A DNA stretch of 64,000 bases from Harmonia axyridis (GCF_914767665.1 NC_059503.1:58112352-58176351), one strand, 5' to 3'. Numbered from the stretch's first letter, positions 35,181 to 47,060 are shown. Numbers and translations are program-made. Notes: a model not told the origin generated them from the sequence alone.

Positions 35181-36242
35181 AACATTCGGAACAGCTCGCC
35201 GAAAAGGTTAAAAATTGGTAATTCTAGCATTTTTTTAGTTTCTGTAGATATCGACTAAATATTTGTTTTACTTTTCTCGAAACCTCATTAGTTTTCATTG
35301 TAAATTATACTGTGAGATACCGAGTAATATTTTTTTTTTCAAACGTACAAATACTACAACACATTTTGATTGATAAGATCATTGAAAAGTAGTACTTCTT
35401 CGTGTAAGTGTAGATTGGCTTTCTATCTATATATTGTTTTGAGATAGCAATATAAAAAATTATCAACTCAAATAACAAAGCATGTGTAGATGTAATCTCA
35501 GTATTAGCCTCGGTATTAGCAGAGGAAATGTAAACGGGACATCATATCTACATTTCAACGTATGATACAAGAGCACAAGTAAAACCTCAGCAAAACTTTC
35601 TCTCCCTGTATAGGAGTAGTGATTGTTTGTGTATTTGTTCACAAAATAAGCCTGACATATTTATATTGAAAGGCTTCCTCATCATCCAAACAAAATCTTC
35701 TCCATCCTTTCTCTTCACCAACGGTTGACGATTTTATATTTAAATCTGAAAACAAAAAAGAAAAGAACCAGAAAGAAGTAATCAATGTTAGATTCCATTA
35801 TATTGATTTGGAGTTAGCTAACCCAGTGGTCAATGGTGTTTCCTAGACTACACTGACATAGTGGGCTATCAATATAATGCCATTTGAAGAGCATACTATT
35901 ACAACGATCATGACCAGTCCTAAGTCGATTCAAAATACACATACAATATACATACATACACATTTTTCTGGGAAGATTGAAACCTAAAACTTTCTCTGAA
36001 GGATCAACGATAAGACTTTTATTACATTACAAGAACTCTATTCCGAACTCCAAATTCCCTTGTCACTTCCAGATTGAAGGAAGGTGTTAATCCATAAAGA
36101 TTTGCGTGATTTTAATCTGGCTGTTCTAATATCTGAGAGTTGAGATACAATTGAAAGTTCGGATAGAAATGAAATTTTTCTCAAGATTTCTTCTTGTATA
36201 TGTGATAGCACTGGTAACCAATGTGAAGGTGTAGATCTTATA

Positions 36243-37597
36243 CACTGTGCAAAAAAAATTAACGCACATTCTGAAAATCTCAATTTTAATGAAAGTTAAC
36301 TCTACATTGACTTTATAACTCATTTTTTATGTTCTCTCGGGAAGGTTTTGAACGAAACAATACACATTAAATGAAAGAAAAATTCAGGATTTCACCGAAT
36401 CTTATGTGAAAGAAGAGTTCATACTCAAAATGAGTGATCTTAAAATGTTCTGGTCTAATCCTTCCCAGATTTCTCTGAGTTGGATTCCTAAGTCATTAAG
36501 AGTAGCTGGATGATTTTCTGAACTTCTCAGCCTTCTATTGAGGTTGTCCCAAATCTGCTCAATCGGATTGAGATCTTGACTTCTTGCTGGCCATTCCATT
36601 CGAGAGACTTCAACCTCTTCAAGGTACTCCTGAACGATGCGCGCACGTTGGGGTCTGGCATTATCGTTCATATAAATGAAATTTTCACCAATGTATGGGG
36701 CAAATGGCACTACATGCTCTTCAAGAATGTTCCATATATACCAATCAGCATTCATAGCTCCATTATCAACGACCACTAGGTCTGTGCGAGCAGTCAAAGA
36801 TATTCCACCACATACCATAATCGATCCTCCCCCGAAACCAGTAGTATTCAGGAAATTGCACTGATCATATCTTTCATGTGGACGTCTGTATACAAGGGAA
36901 CGTCGATCACAATGGTAGAGGCAGAATCTAGACTCATCTGTGAAGAGAACTCTTCCCCAATCAGCCTCTTCCCAATGGATATGCTCTCTCGCAAAATCCA
37001 AACTCGCTCTTCGATGGGCTGGGGTAAGAGCTGTGCCTCTTGCCGCGACGCAAGGCCTTAAATCATATTCTCTGAGGCGATTTCTTATTGTCTGAGTGCT
37101 AATTTGCACCCCATGAGTTTGCTCAAGCTGATTTTGAAGGAGGCGAGCGGTTGCAAACCGTTGTCTCAATGAAGAAACTCTCAAGTAACGTTCTTGAATG
37201 GCAGTTGTTACCCGTGGTCTACCCTGTCCTGGTCTTCGGGCATTCATACCTGTCTCCCTGAATCGCTGCAACATTCTGGGCACACTTATATGGGGAACTC
37301 CAAACCTTTCTGCAATTCCTGTGTATGTCCACCCTTCTTCTTCCAAAACTACCGCTTGGGCACATTCCTCTTGGGTCAAATTGCGTGTTTCGCGTTGCAT
37401 AGCGATCGAGTGTAGAAAATCAAACGAAAGAAAAACTATTGATCACTAGAATTGATCGAGAACAACTGATTTCAGAATGGAACCAATACATTCAAAATCT
37501 GATAATCTCATCTTTTTTTATTCCTGCTGGGAAAAAACATCTGTATTGAAGAAAAACGTTGAATTTCCATAATGTGCGTTAATTTTTTTGCGCAGTG
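36243..37597 (-). mobile_element. Complete Tc1 element, 1355 bp, TIRs and TA duplication intact
   Basis: TIRs of about 33 bp: left CACTGTGCAAAAAAAATTAA, right in reverse CACTGCGCAAAAAAATTAAC, both continuing into CGCACATT. TA is duplicated at 36241-36242 and 37598-37599. The host LINE sequence reads through when the element and one TA are removed, as seen by comparison with LINE-A copy 2 near 18390. It contains one full transposase ORF. Completeness suggests recent insertion and possible activity. Confidence 0.93.
36402..37400 (-). CDS. Tc1-family transposase, DD34E, apparently intact (332 aa)
   Basis: Cut-and-paste transposase of the IS630-Tc1-mariner superfamily, acting in the nucleus on TIR ends. 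The N-terminal half has two helix-turn-helix modules: residues about 8-50, with WTYTGIAERFGVPHISVPRM, and about 66-115. A GRPR-type minor-groove motif (GQGRPR, 58-63) lies between them. The catalytic core has D155 (VLFTDESRF), D246 (YMNDNARPQ) and E281 (LNPIEQIWD), with 34 residues between the last two. The ATG at 37400 gives MQRETRNLTQEE, about 200 bp inside the right TIR. Length fits the family (about 340 aa). No stop or frameshift. Expression cannot be judged. Confidence 0.93.
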   Translation of the reverse strand: MQRETRNLTQEECAQAVVLEEEGWTYTGIAERFGVPHISVPRMLQRFRETGMNARRPGQGRPRVTTAIQERYLRVSSLRQRFATARLLQNQLEQTHGVQISTQTIRNRLREYDLRPCVAARGTALTPAHRRASLDFAREHIHWEEADWGRVLFTDESRFCLYHCDRRSLVYRRPHERYDQCNFLNTTGFGGGSIMVCGGISLTARTDLVVVDNGAMNADWYIWNILEEHVVPFAPYIGENFIYMNDNARPQRARIVQEYLEEVEVSRMEWPARSQDLNPIEQIWDNLNRRLRSSENHPATLNDLGIQLREIWEGLDQNILRSLILSMNSSFT

Positions 37598-37789
37598 TAG
37601 TTCCACTGATAATTCTCATAGAAACGTTAAACTGTGTATCAATTTTATGTACATGAGCACTATTGATTCAAACAGAACAACAGTATTCAGCATCAGAAAA
37701 AAACCAATACCAAAGCTGCCGTGCGAAGAGTGCTGGCATCAGCACTTCCATGAAGAACCAGCTAATTTTTGAAGGATATTATTATTTCT

Positions 37790-38400
37790 AGGCAATGACA
37801 ACTATGTACTATTATACATTTCTTTCGAAATTAACTTTGCGTGACAACCGTAACTAGGCAAATTTTTCATTGATCAATCAATTATAACGATCGTTCATAC
37901 AAATCTAATTTGAAGGTGGACCTGGAAAAAAAAATAAAAATTAAATATTTTATTCGGATAAGTAACTTTTTATGTAGGTAAGTCATGCTGTTTGTAATTA
38001 TAAATTAATTCAAAAAATTTCAATTCATTTTTGGATAAACCTGAAACTAATATCAACGAATTGATCGATCAACGAAAGATGATACATACATTTCGTATTC
38101 TCATTACGTCTTGATTTCGATCATATATATCTGCAGCTGTGGCATAAAAATTTTAGGGTCATGTTGTCAAAAGGTCATTCAGTGGAAATCTGTAATATTT
38201 TTTTTATTTTGCTATCAAATGTGTCTGTACGTCTTTGGTTACCTGATATTTGTTCTTTACTATCTGGAGCATCGGTTCGAGTAACGCGCCTTAAGTCAAC
38301 ATAATTTTCGAACAAATTTCTGCCGATTACCGCATGTTGTACATTTCCAGAGATCTGTATCGGAGAGTGGATATAATAAAACGGATATAACTCTGCGGAC
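37790..38400. other. AT-rich interval
   Basis: No features recognised. Confidence 0.3.
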
Positions 38401-38409
38401 CACCCACCT

Positions 38410-38800
38410 TCGCCATTTTTACGACCCCAAACAAAATCTCAATAATTAAAGAACATCTCAAACATATGCACGTACACTGGAACGGTTTACGAGAGTCGAA
38501 TATCGACAGGCGATAGCATAATAAAAATGGTGGATTTTATTTACGGCCATGGGAAGCATCACGGGAGATAAAAGGCGGCTTCGGATGGTACGCGAGACGT
38601 ATGAGGCGCCAAGAAATCGATTCATCGAAGAGTCATCGAGGAAGTCATATTTTACATCCTCGTGAAATCGAAAATTGGGAACAACTTAAGGTTGTAAATG
38701 ATCTGGCATATATTTCGGGCTTCGGCTGTAAATTTCTTTTGTGAGCACATTTTGTCTCGGCGGGCTGAGATGGTTCCTTCCGGTGGAATTATCTGGTGTT
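38410..38800. promoter_or_regulatory. GC-richer island, possible regulatory DNA
   Basis: Contains TTTATTTACGGCCATGGGAA and GGGAGATAAAAGGCGGCTTC in a CG-rich context, with no ORF over 40 codons and no element ends. Hox/Cad-like ATTTAC and PHO-like GCCAT words are present, but such short words occur by chance. Confidence 0.2.
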
Positions 38801-39051
38801 ATTAGCAATAGTTGCATCCATTGGAAGTGACAACGTAATCTATTCTATTATATCCCATCCTTCCTCCCAGAATTCGGATGAGGTTTTGGGACGAACATAA
38901 TAAGGAGCCATTTTGGAAGCCTCTGAAATACAACCCGTTAGAATCAAACACCAAATAACTTAAAAACAAGTAGAATAAAAGAGGAAACAGCAAGAATACT
39001 AAAAATATGTGGGTGAAATTATTAACCAGATCAGTTTTAATTCTAACAGTC

Positions 39052-39078
39052 TTAGGTTATTAGGTTAGGTTAGGTTAG
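39052..39078 (+). repeat. Short interstitial TTAGG (insect telomeric motif) run
   Basis: Three perfect TTAGG units plus partial flanking units. TTAGG is the common arthropod telomeric repeat. This length can arise by chance, or by repair with telomeric DNA. Confidence 0.4.
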
Positions 39079-39617
39079 CTTAAAACAGTCTCTTCATAGT
39101 GTAGAAGATAGAAATATATAATTCAATAAACTCACACTAGAAGTTCTTGGGTCAAATATTTTCATTTGATATTAATGGACCCAATTTATAAAATAGATTT
39201 TAGATATGAGCCCGATGTACAGAATGTGTAGCTATATCACTATTATGACGAAGTGAGGTTCGAATCTTTTAACTTGACTTTCGTTTTAGTTCCTTGCGAT
39301 TCGTTGAGACATTAACAGTTCTACCATGACTTCAGATAGTATTTCATTACCTTCAGTTTTCAAACATTTCCTGGAACACCTTAGTCTCGCATTGTTCAAT
39401 GTATGTCAATTAAGGCGGGTTGTCATTTTAATCAACTTTCGACTTTCAATCGATACTATCGTCTATCCTTGTAGAGAAAATCCTCCATTAAACCAGCGTC
39501 ATCGACACAAATCGTTTTCAATTCGCTATAATTTGAATAGATAAGCTTCATTCAATATAAATGATAAAAAATCTAAAACATATTACTGTCGACGCAACGT
39601 AACGATGGCAAGACAGG

Positions 39618-39673
39618 ATTGACGCGTCGATTGGAATTGGGTTCATGTAAAGACCCCTAGTCGACGCGTCAAT
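39618..39673. repeat. 13-bp perfect inverted repeat containing GACGCGTC twice
   Basis: ATTGACGCGTCGA at 39618-39630 and its exact reverse complement at 39661-39673, with a 30-bp spacer. Each arm contains the 8-bp palindrome GACGCGTC. A related GTCGACGC occurs at 39589. No adjacent gene. Confidence 0.7.
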
Positions 39674-41869
39674 TCACTGTGGTTTGAGAACACGCGGACT
39701 ATATTTAGATCATTCAAATTATTATGAGTACACTAATAACCTAAATGTACTGTTATGGAATTGTAATATAATTAAGATTAGAAACAATTTGTAAATCATA
39801 TTTATAATGTTAAAAGTATCAATGGACTGAATATTCAATTTTCTTTCACAATGTTTAAAATGAATCATATTTTTATCTCCCATATTAGTTTTAATGGAAT
39901 AGCTTTTGATATATTGAATTACTGTATAGAATTCAAAAATGTTATATTAGTCTCCATTTGAAATGAAATCATTAATGTTAGAAAATACTTCAAATTTTTG
40001 TATAGAAAAGATTAAAATTTTGTGACTAAGAATCGACAGAATGTAGGATATGTGTTATCAAAAGATGGAAAAAAAGAGTAGAGAAATATTCTAGAACATG
40101 ATTGAAAAAGGAAAACTTACCTCAGGAAAGGAAATTACGAAAGCATCATAATTTTGATAATTTTTGACATCCAGGGCAATTCAGATTTCAAGAAAAATTT
40201 GAAAAACTATAAATAAACGAGATCCAAAGCAGAAATTCATTCAGTGCACAACCATATTAAAGCTAACATCGCTTGAATAAAGATTCCAAAGAAAAAGTGA
40301 GTGTATAAAAACAGAATACGACATATAAGCAAATATTGAGGGTAAACATAAGGTTCAAGATTAAGGTTAGCTTCAATATGATCCAGAAAAATAGAGAACA
40401 AAATACCACAGGGGAAAATATTAATCATAATTTGGGATAATTGAAGATTTAGAAAAGTAATTTTATAATTACTTTAGATAGGTATTTGTCATCAGTTGAA
40501 TTATCCAATTTTCATTATTAATTAAATTTCTTATTTATTAAATTCAATTATTGAACACTACTGAGAAAAGAGTCTTCATCAAATTCAAAATTATATTGGT
40601 TATTGGATCGAAATATTAAATTCTAAATCAAATATTCAGAAAGATGAACAATACAGACGACCCATAACAGTACAGTAGCTCTTCTGATGACTTTGATAAG
40701 GAGTTAGAAAAAGCACCAGTAGCTACTAGTGCTTCTTTAGTTTTTATGGAGTGTTTCTCGGGAGCGGATCGCGCGTTGTGCGTACGCGAATTTTATTTTC
40801 GGAATAAAGTAATTTTGCGACTATAGCTCGAATAAATTTCTCCAACATGTTTTCGGCATCACAAGAGAATAAAAATAATAAGATAATTGGACGAAAAAAC
40901 GCGTTATCTAAACATGCACGAAGTTATTTACATATCATTCCTGAATAGTGTGAACTGTATTTCTTGTAGTTTCATGGACGATGGGATATTTTTGAGGTGT
41001 TTTAACCGTTGCTATTTTTTCAAAATTGCATTACCCTCATGTGAGAAATGACAGAAATGTTCTTCAAAATATTATACTCAAAATAAAACGCGGCTAATAT
41101 AACAGTGCCAATGCTTACGATTCAACGAAATCAATAATGATAATCAACAGGCAAATACTCTCCTACCTTTTGGAGGTCACGATCCGTCGAAAGTCGAATA
41201 ATATTCCCAATAACAAAAAAGGTTCGATCGGAGATCCTTTACCGGTCCAGACAGAGCGACTCGACCGATTAAGGGTTTCGATATTCCAACTCATCGCCTA
41301 GTCATGCTTCTCAATAACGTATTTAGGGATTGTGTACTCACAAAGGACAGGATGTTTATTATATCGCCGAAGGCCTCGCAGCTACCTGATTTCACGCCGA
41401 TCATTTATTAAGATTAGTATTTTGTTAATGTTACATTGTGGGTGCCATTTGGAGGCATTAGCGCTCGATAAAAATATAAATAACCGATGCATTACCAGTT
41501 TTTTTTTTTTTTCATGGAGATGGATTACCGCAAGGATACTCTGAGGGTATATCTGGGTGCTAAGCAATATTTATGGCTTCATAAGTCCGGTATACTGTTG
41601 TCTTTTTTTCTGATCGGGAATGCTTCCTCTGGATTTTTCGATATGGCGGTAAAAGGTCGTTCGGGTACATACTTTGTTTCCACACTCAAAGAACTGATTA
41701 AAATCAAGAATTTATAGGTGTAAGTGTAACTTTATTTTTCACATAATTTGTTGAATTTGATTATTAACTAGAAGATTTTTTGAATTTGACGAATATAATG
41801 AACTACAAGTGACACCTATGCATAACAGGCCAATTGGAAAATTCCCGGCCTACTCTAGTAAAACACATT

Positions 41870-42905
41870 TTTTTTTTTGGAAAAACTATCTAATAATTCA
41901 ACATAGTTGCCTTCGAGGGCGATAGTGCGATTAAAGTGATCTTCCAACTTTTCGATACCATTTTTGTATTACCATTTGTCTTTCGCTTCGAAATATGCCT
42001 CAGTTTCGGCGATTACTTCTTCGTTGGCGATAGATTTCTTTCAAGCGAGTATTCTTTTGAGGTCTGAGAACAGGAAAAAGCCGCTGGGGGTCAGATCTGG
42101 CGAATACGGTGGATGCAGAAGCAATTCGTAGCAATTGCAATTTTGCAATTGTTTTCATTGATTTGTGACACGGCGCATTGTCTTCATGAAGCAGCACCTT
42201 TTTTCATCCTTTAAACGTTCCAATAACGCTATATAATAATCGCTGTTGATGATCTGGTGCTTTTGGAGATAATCTGTGAATATTATACCTTGCGCATCCC
42301 AGAATACTAATGCCATAACCTTGCAGCTGACTGTTGTATTTTTCTTCGCTTTGGATTCGGTTCATCGAATGCAGTCCACTCAGCTGATTGTAGATTGGAT
42401 ACCAGAGTGAAATGGTGGATCACATATCGACGCAAAAATTCAGGTTCATCGCACAGCTTCCAACACTGCTCAGAATCATTAACACGTTTTTGCTTTTGAT
42501 CGATTGTGAGCTCCCGCGGCACCCATTTTGCACACAGCTTTCTCATGTACAAATATTATCACTTGATGTACACTTCCAGATGATATCTTCACAATATCTG
42601 CTATCTTGATCCCCTGGCCTTTACGGTCATTAAAAATTATTTAGTGAACTTTTTTGATTTTTTCGTCGGTGACAGCCTCTTCTGGATGTCCACTGCATTC
42701 ACCATCTTCGGTGCTCATTTCACCACGTTGAAACTTAGCATACCAATCAACGATGGTTGATTTTCCTGTTGCAGACCCCGGAAACTCTTCATCAAGCCAA
42801 GATTTGGCTTCAACTGTATTTTTCCATTCAAAATGCAATATTTTATCATCACACGAAATTCTATTTTTTTCATCTTTTTTCGAATAACAAAAGTAGTTTC
42901 ACTCA
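41870..42905 (-). mobile_element. Degenerate mariner (SETMAR-like, irritans/mellifera type)
   Basis: The minus strand gives the N-terminal paired-like domain (EFRVMIKYCILNGK, then NTVEAKSWLDEEFPGSATGK, STIVDWYAKFQRGEMSTEDG), the linker KLCAKWVPRELTIDQKQKRV, then RRYVIHHFT, SAEWTAFDEPNPKRRK, LLHEDNAPCHKSMKTIAKLQ and ARSDPQRLF where SPDLAPSDF is expected. Many frameshifts separate these segments and the last catalytic motif is damaged. The region is about 1.0 kb, close to full element length. Clear TIRs were not identified. Confidence 0.8.
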
Positions 42906-42917
42906 CAACGCAATATC

Positions 42918-43330
42918 TCACAAACTAATGGTCGGACTGCTGTCAATTATTGCTTTAAGACCTAAGGATTTATGCAAAATACGTTGTTTATGACATCTGT
43001 GGAAGGCTACAGCAACAATAATTTCAGTTATTTTTGAGCGATGCACTAGATTTTGATTTTTTTCTTCACGTACTTGTCCCAACAGCTCAAATTTTTCCAC
43101 CAAGTTTGCTATTGCCGTCCGAGAAGGTGCTTCACGACGACACAAAAGTGTTTTATATCGCGAACTGTGTTTGCAAAGATTTTCATCTTTTCTTTTCGAA
43201 TTTTAAGAATTTCAGTGCGTTATTGAAGCATGTATCGCTAGTTTTTACTATTCGAATGTCAAAATATGAAAGTTTCAAAATTGACAGCTTCAATTCATGT
43301 TACGCTACTGAAATTTTCAATTTATCGATT
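42918..43330 (-). mobile_element. N-terminal fragment of a DUF4817-type mobile-element transposase
   Basis: The minus frame 42918-43145 reads CRREAPSRTAIANLVEKFEL, then LGQVREEKN, typical of the helix-turn-helix N-terminus (DUF4817) in insect Tc1/mariner-related transposases. It abuts the mariner remnant. The remainder toward 43330 is weak and frameshifted. Confidence 0.55.
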
Positions 43331-44300
43331 CGTCGTATTTGGTTGGTCGCCGATGAAGCGCCAACGGTTGCGCGTATTCAGAGAAAGAAACAGAGAATTT
43401 TCTATAAGATTTTCAATGATTATCGAGACTTCAGGAAAGAAACGTACCTTGTTTTAGATTTCAACCATTACTAGTTTAATTTGGGATTTAGAATTTAATT
43501 TATCGGCGAAAATTGTGTTGGGATTGTCGGTAAGTAATGATATGAATATTTGCATTCAACAAGTAATAATCTCACAGGACGAAATGATTAATTTTGAAAC
43601 AGTCCTTTTTTTTGTCATCCATCTAGTGGAAACGTATTTCAGGTTTGGTGGAATTCTTTTTGTGTCAAATAATTTCAGCAACACCCCTTCTAAGGTTTAT
43701 TTTAAGATAAATGTGATCATTTCTATACAATTTCTTGGTTAGAAATTCGAGAAGGAGTTGTGAATTCAGGTTAACATATTCTGATATCGTTGTTCATTTA
43801 CCAGGAGCACCTCTTGTGGGATTGGAACAACAGAAACCTCTCTTGGCATTGAAAATTATCAAGAAGTACTACCTAGGGATATATAAGTTGGAATGGTACG
43901 TACGTTGAACCACTTTGGTTCCTGAAATTGAGAGAACACCTTCTTAATACCTTACGTTATTACATCAGCTTTGCTGAATGGGAATTGGAGTACCATAGCT
44001 TCCTGTTAAGATTTTTTGTTTAGAAGGGTGAAGATAATCTACAGAAGAGGTTGCATCCTAACAGCACAGTATCTCATTAAATACTGATTCAAGTTAGGTT
44101 TTTATTTCAATATTATTTGTTTAGAGTGAAAAGTATCGATCTTTATATATTTTAATTTTATTAAATTTGTAATAACCCGGTTAGGAGTGTTGTTACCAAA
44201 TAAGAAACTAAAATCACTCTTAGAGTCTCATGGGCAATTGTAACATTACAAGGTAGAGGACTATTAAAAATTAATTTTAAAAATGTTCGATTAATAACAT
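43331..44300. other. AT-rich interval
   Basis: Nothing recognised. Confidence 0.3.
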
Positions 44301-44329
44301 AACGAATTCAATGAACATCATTACATGTA

Positions 44330-44810
44330 AGTTAATGAACGCCTATCGGATACCCAGCGGCGCCCAACGCGAAAAATCGATACGGGGCCACATGTTGCCT
44401 CGACATTATTGCCAATATCGGATAGAACGCGCGAACAGGACTCATCGCGCGAGAGGTGTAACAGCTGATGCCGATAATGCATTGTTTCGAGCCGCCCGAC
44501 GCCCAATTGCCAGTCGATCGCGTAATCGTTTTCGAACACGCTCGGCAGGTCGACATGAAGGATCATTCCGGCACGATTATTGTGACAGAGGAGAGGTATC
44601 GAGGCCTATTATGCGATCGGGTTCCGCTCAACACGGCCAACCGAACATTGGCGACAGGTCGGGTTTATCCCCCGACGATGGTGCAGTTGGCGCGTCCGTT
44701 ACGCTGTAACGGCAAGGGAGGCTGTGGGGAATGGGCTGGCCGCACTGATGATGTTATGGATGGCTCCTATGAGTGGACACTAGAAGATAAGTGGTCTAGG
44801 CCGAATTAAT
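44330..44810. other. GC-rich island with competing open frames, nature unresolved
   Basis: About 480 bp of CG-rich DNA with two long overlapping plus frames: 44311-44709 (arginine-rich, probably non-coding) and 44468-44809, the latter including RVIVFEHARQVDMKDHSGTI. The second has an acceptor-like TAACAG before CTGATGCC (44463) and a donor-like GAGAGGTATCG (about 44590). No known domain. It could be an exon, a regulatory island, or neither. Confidence 0.25.
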
Positions 44811-45260
44811 TCTGTAGATTTCACAAGAAGAAAATATTTTGAAGAAAGCATATACGAAGGTCAAGTGAATTTCACGCAAACTTAACGCGCAGTTGAATAT
44901 TCAGAGAGACGCATTTAGGTTGGAAAACCAACCCCAGCAGGTACAGCGGGGGCTAAAAATAGAACAGGAACATCCTTGGCGCCACATTGGCGCTATATAT
45001 GGTCATCCTGAAGTCACATCTAAGGGCAAGGAACGAAGACGTGGACCAATCAGGGACTTGGATTGCGCTTTGGTATGCAAAATCCAAAGCGATGCTTAAC
45101 ATCCCCAGGAAATCGGGGTACAATATTCAGTACGCTCGTAGCTGTAACCTTGTAAACACATAACTTGTACAGCCAAATTCAATATATTTGTTAAGAAATC
45201 CGGTGTTTCATTATCCCAATTTAATAGAATTACAGTTGACCGATTCAACCAAAAACACGT
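44811..45260. other. Possible LTR-like or promoter-like stretch
   Basis: Moderate-GC block with a TATATATGG box-like word (44993) about 180 bp upstream of a stretch ending AATCCGGTGTTTCATTATCC. The pattern is reminiscent of a solo LTR, but no terminal TG...CA pair or target duplication could be identified. Confidence 0.2.
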
Positions 45261-45349
45261 ATCCAGCTAACAAAACTTTGAAGTAACTTCAAGTAACGAG
45301 ATAGAGAACAAGGAATAATAATAATAAACATAAAAGTGAATTTGAACTT

Positions 45350-45525
45350 TAACGTAACATAAACGTAAGTAAACCTAAACGTGAACGTATACGTAACGTA
45401 ACGTTTACGTTTACGTTAATGTTCATGTTAACGTTAGTGTCAACGTTTACGTTTACGTTAACGTTCACATTTATATTAGCGTTCACGTTTACGTTAACAT
45501 AAAGTTTAACGTAAACATATAAGTG
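45350..45525. repeat. Imperfect hexanucleotide array (ACGTTA/ACGTTT) with inverted halves
   Basis: The left part is composed of AACGTA/AACGTG-type units and from about 45401 the reverse-complement form TTTACG/TTAACG dominates, changing back near 45505. The minus frame 45349-45540 encodes an asparagine-valine repeat (NVNVNANINVNVNV), a direct consequence of the 6-bp period and not evidence for a protein. Confidence 0.8.
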
Positions 45526-45739
45526 AAAATTGGGAAACATTTTTCCAATTTTCGCTTATAACTCGAAAACAAAAGAAGGTGGCCAAAAATGAACTACCCT
45601 TGTTAGTTTCCCAGAAAAAGAGACCGAGAATGGGGTATCAGATTTTGTCTCTTCTGGTTTAAAAGTTGTAGTGCTAAAACATCGAAATTTGCCCACCCTG
45701 TACAGAGCCAAATACTCAAGATTTCAATATCTTTACATG

Positions 45740-45897
45740 AATAATTACTAAAAAGAGTGCTGGCATCAGCACCTCATGAAGAACCTGCTAATTTTTTAAG
45801 AATATGCGACTTCAATTCCATACGCAAAATTTCCAAGGAAACTTCGGAATTCAAAGAAGAATCAAGTTCAATACCAAGATATTTAGGAGTATAATGA
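45740..45897 (-). mobile_element. LINE-A copy 4, short fragment
   Basis: The minus strand reads TPKYLGI.LDSSLNSE, LRMELKS, then LKKLAGSS.GADAST, equivalent to 895-1030 of copy 1. Truncated at both ends. Confidence 0.65.
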
Positions 45898-47055
45898 TAA
45901 TATCAATGGGCTTATCATGACAGCAAATTGTCAAATTAAATTTCTGAAAATTATTATGACTGAAATTGAGAAGTTCAGAGGCGGCGAAACTTGAATAGCA
46001 TAAAGGCAGTTAATCTGTAAATCTGCCACTGACGAAAACGCGAGCATACCAACGCTCCATATTTGATAACTTTCAGCAAGCAATCTAAATATTTCATGTT
46101 GATAGATATTATTCACCTAAATATATTTCACTCAATTAGAGATAAAATTATTCTCAACTGATTTTTATTAAGAAACTGCCCTTAGTTTGCACTTTCCTCG
46201 ATTTTTCTTCCAATTTTATATTGATATACAATATTTTCATTTCAAGGTTTTTTTTATCTAAAGTGAACGCATCAATTTTTTGAGACTCATTGGTAATATT
46301 CCATTCTGAAAAGAACTCAAGACATGGCAATTTCACAATCGAAACGTGAGGCGCCATCTAACATGGAGAATTAACAACGCTCGGAATAGAGAAATCGCTA
46401 CAATTTGAACGTTGGCATACCTTCATTCAAACGAACTTAATATTATTTTCATCTTCAATGTTTATAGAATAGTAACGGATTTAAATTCACTGGACAAAGT
46501 TTATCGGCTAATCATACAGCAACAACAAGAGCGTCAATCACATTCTTCAAAGTAGATCGCGAACGAATGCTTTCAAATCTTTTTGAGTCCAAGAATTTGG
46601 TTGATTCCCAATTCATCAGATAATTAACAGATCTAGGCGTCTTGCCGAAATCCGGATCAATTAATATATTGATTCAAACATGTGCTGATTAAGCATTCTC
46701 TTTAATTTCCGGACCGTTCCGATTGGCCGGGTGCTATGTCTAATCCTTGGAGTGCGATGCGAAATATTGCTTTTAGAAATTAATTTATTCCATTACCTTT
46801 CGATCCATTAATATTTCATGGAATCATACCCATCAGACTTACTCAAAGCTAATCTTTGATCAAAGTCGACAGTGAAAATCGACTGCGTTCGACAGGGCAG
46901 GACTTCCGCGTGTTTTAGCCTTTGGAAGAACTTGCCCTTTGAAATAGAATTCTCTTTATTGGTGCGTATACACATACAACCATAGTCAAAATCCTTGGCC
47001 CTCTAGCCAACCATCTATGTTCTGGAAATGAAATTAATCCTTTATTTCAACTGCA
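45898..47055. other. Unannotated interval
   Basis: AT-rich with a GC-richer patch at 46700-46920. No features recognised. Confidence 0.3.
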
Positions 47056-47060
47056 ATATA

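Larger units (their letters stand above)
35630..37785 (-). mobile_element. LINE-A copy 3, interrupted by an intact Tc1 element
   Basis: The minus strand carries the LINE-A post-RT region (KLAGSS.. at 37740-37785, then NSAH-type sequence near 37650-37690), the insertion at 36243-37597, then STPSHWLPVLSHIQ (36180-36240), LKSRKSLWINTFLQSGSDKG (36060-36130) and the 3' UTR to about 35630. The segment WINTFLQSGSDKGIW shows the uninterrupted site that in copy 1 holds the 506-bp MITE. Frameshifted; inactive. Confidence 0.78.
38801..41860. other. Mostly AT-rich interval with a short telomere-like run and an inverted MluI-box pair
   Basis: No genes recognised. It contains TTAGG x3 at 39060-39074 and the inverted pair at 39618-39673, listed separately. 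A GC-richer patch at 41160-41340 has no ORF support. The frames at 41332-41717 overlap one another and lack domains. Confidence 0.3.

Noticed and set aside
39052..39078. Chromosome end or large interstitial telomere
   Set aside because: Only three TTAGG units, so it is not a telomere.
44340..44375. Second LTR primer-binding site (GGCGCCCAACG)
   Set aside because: Only 11 bases match, inside a CG-rich island, and no LTR-like sequence precedes it.
45349..45540. Asn-Val repeat protein
   Set aside because: Translation of a 6-bp tandem repeat with no start context or domain.
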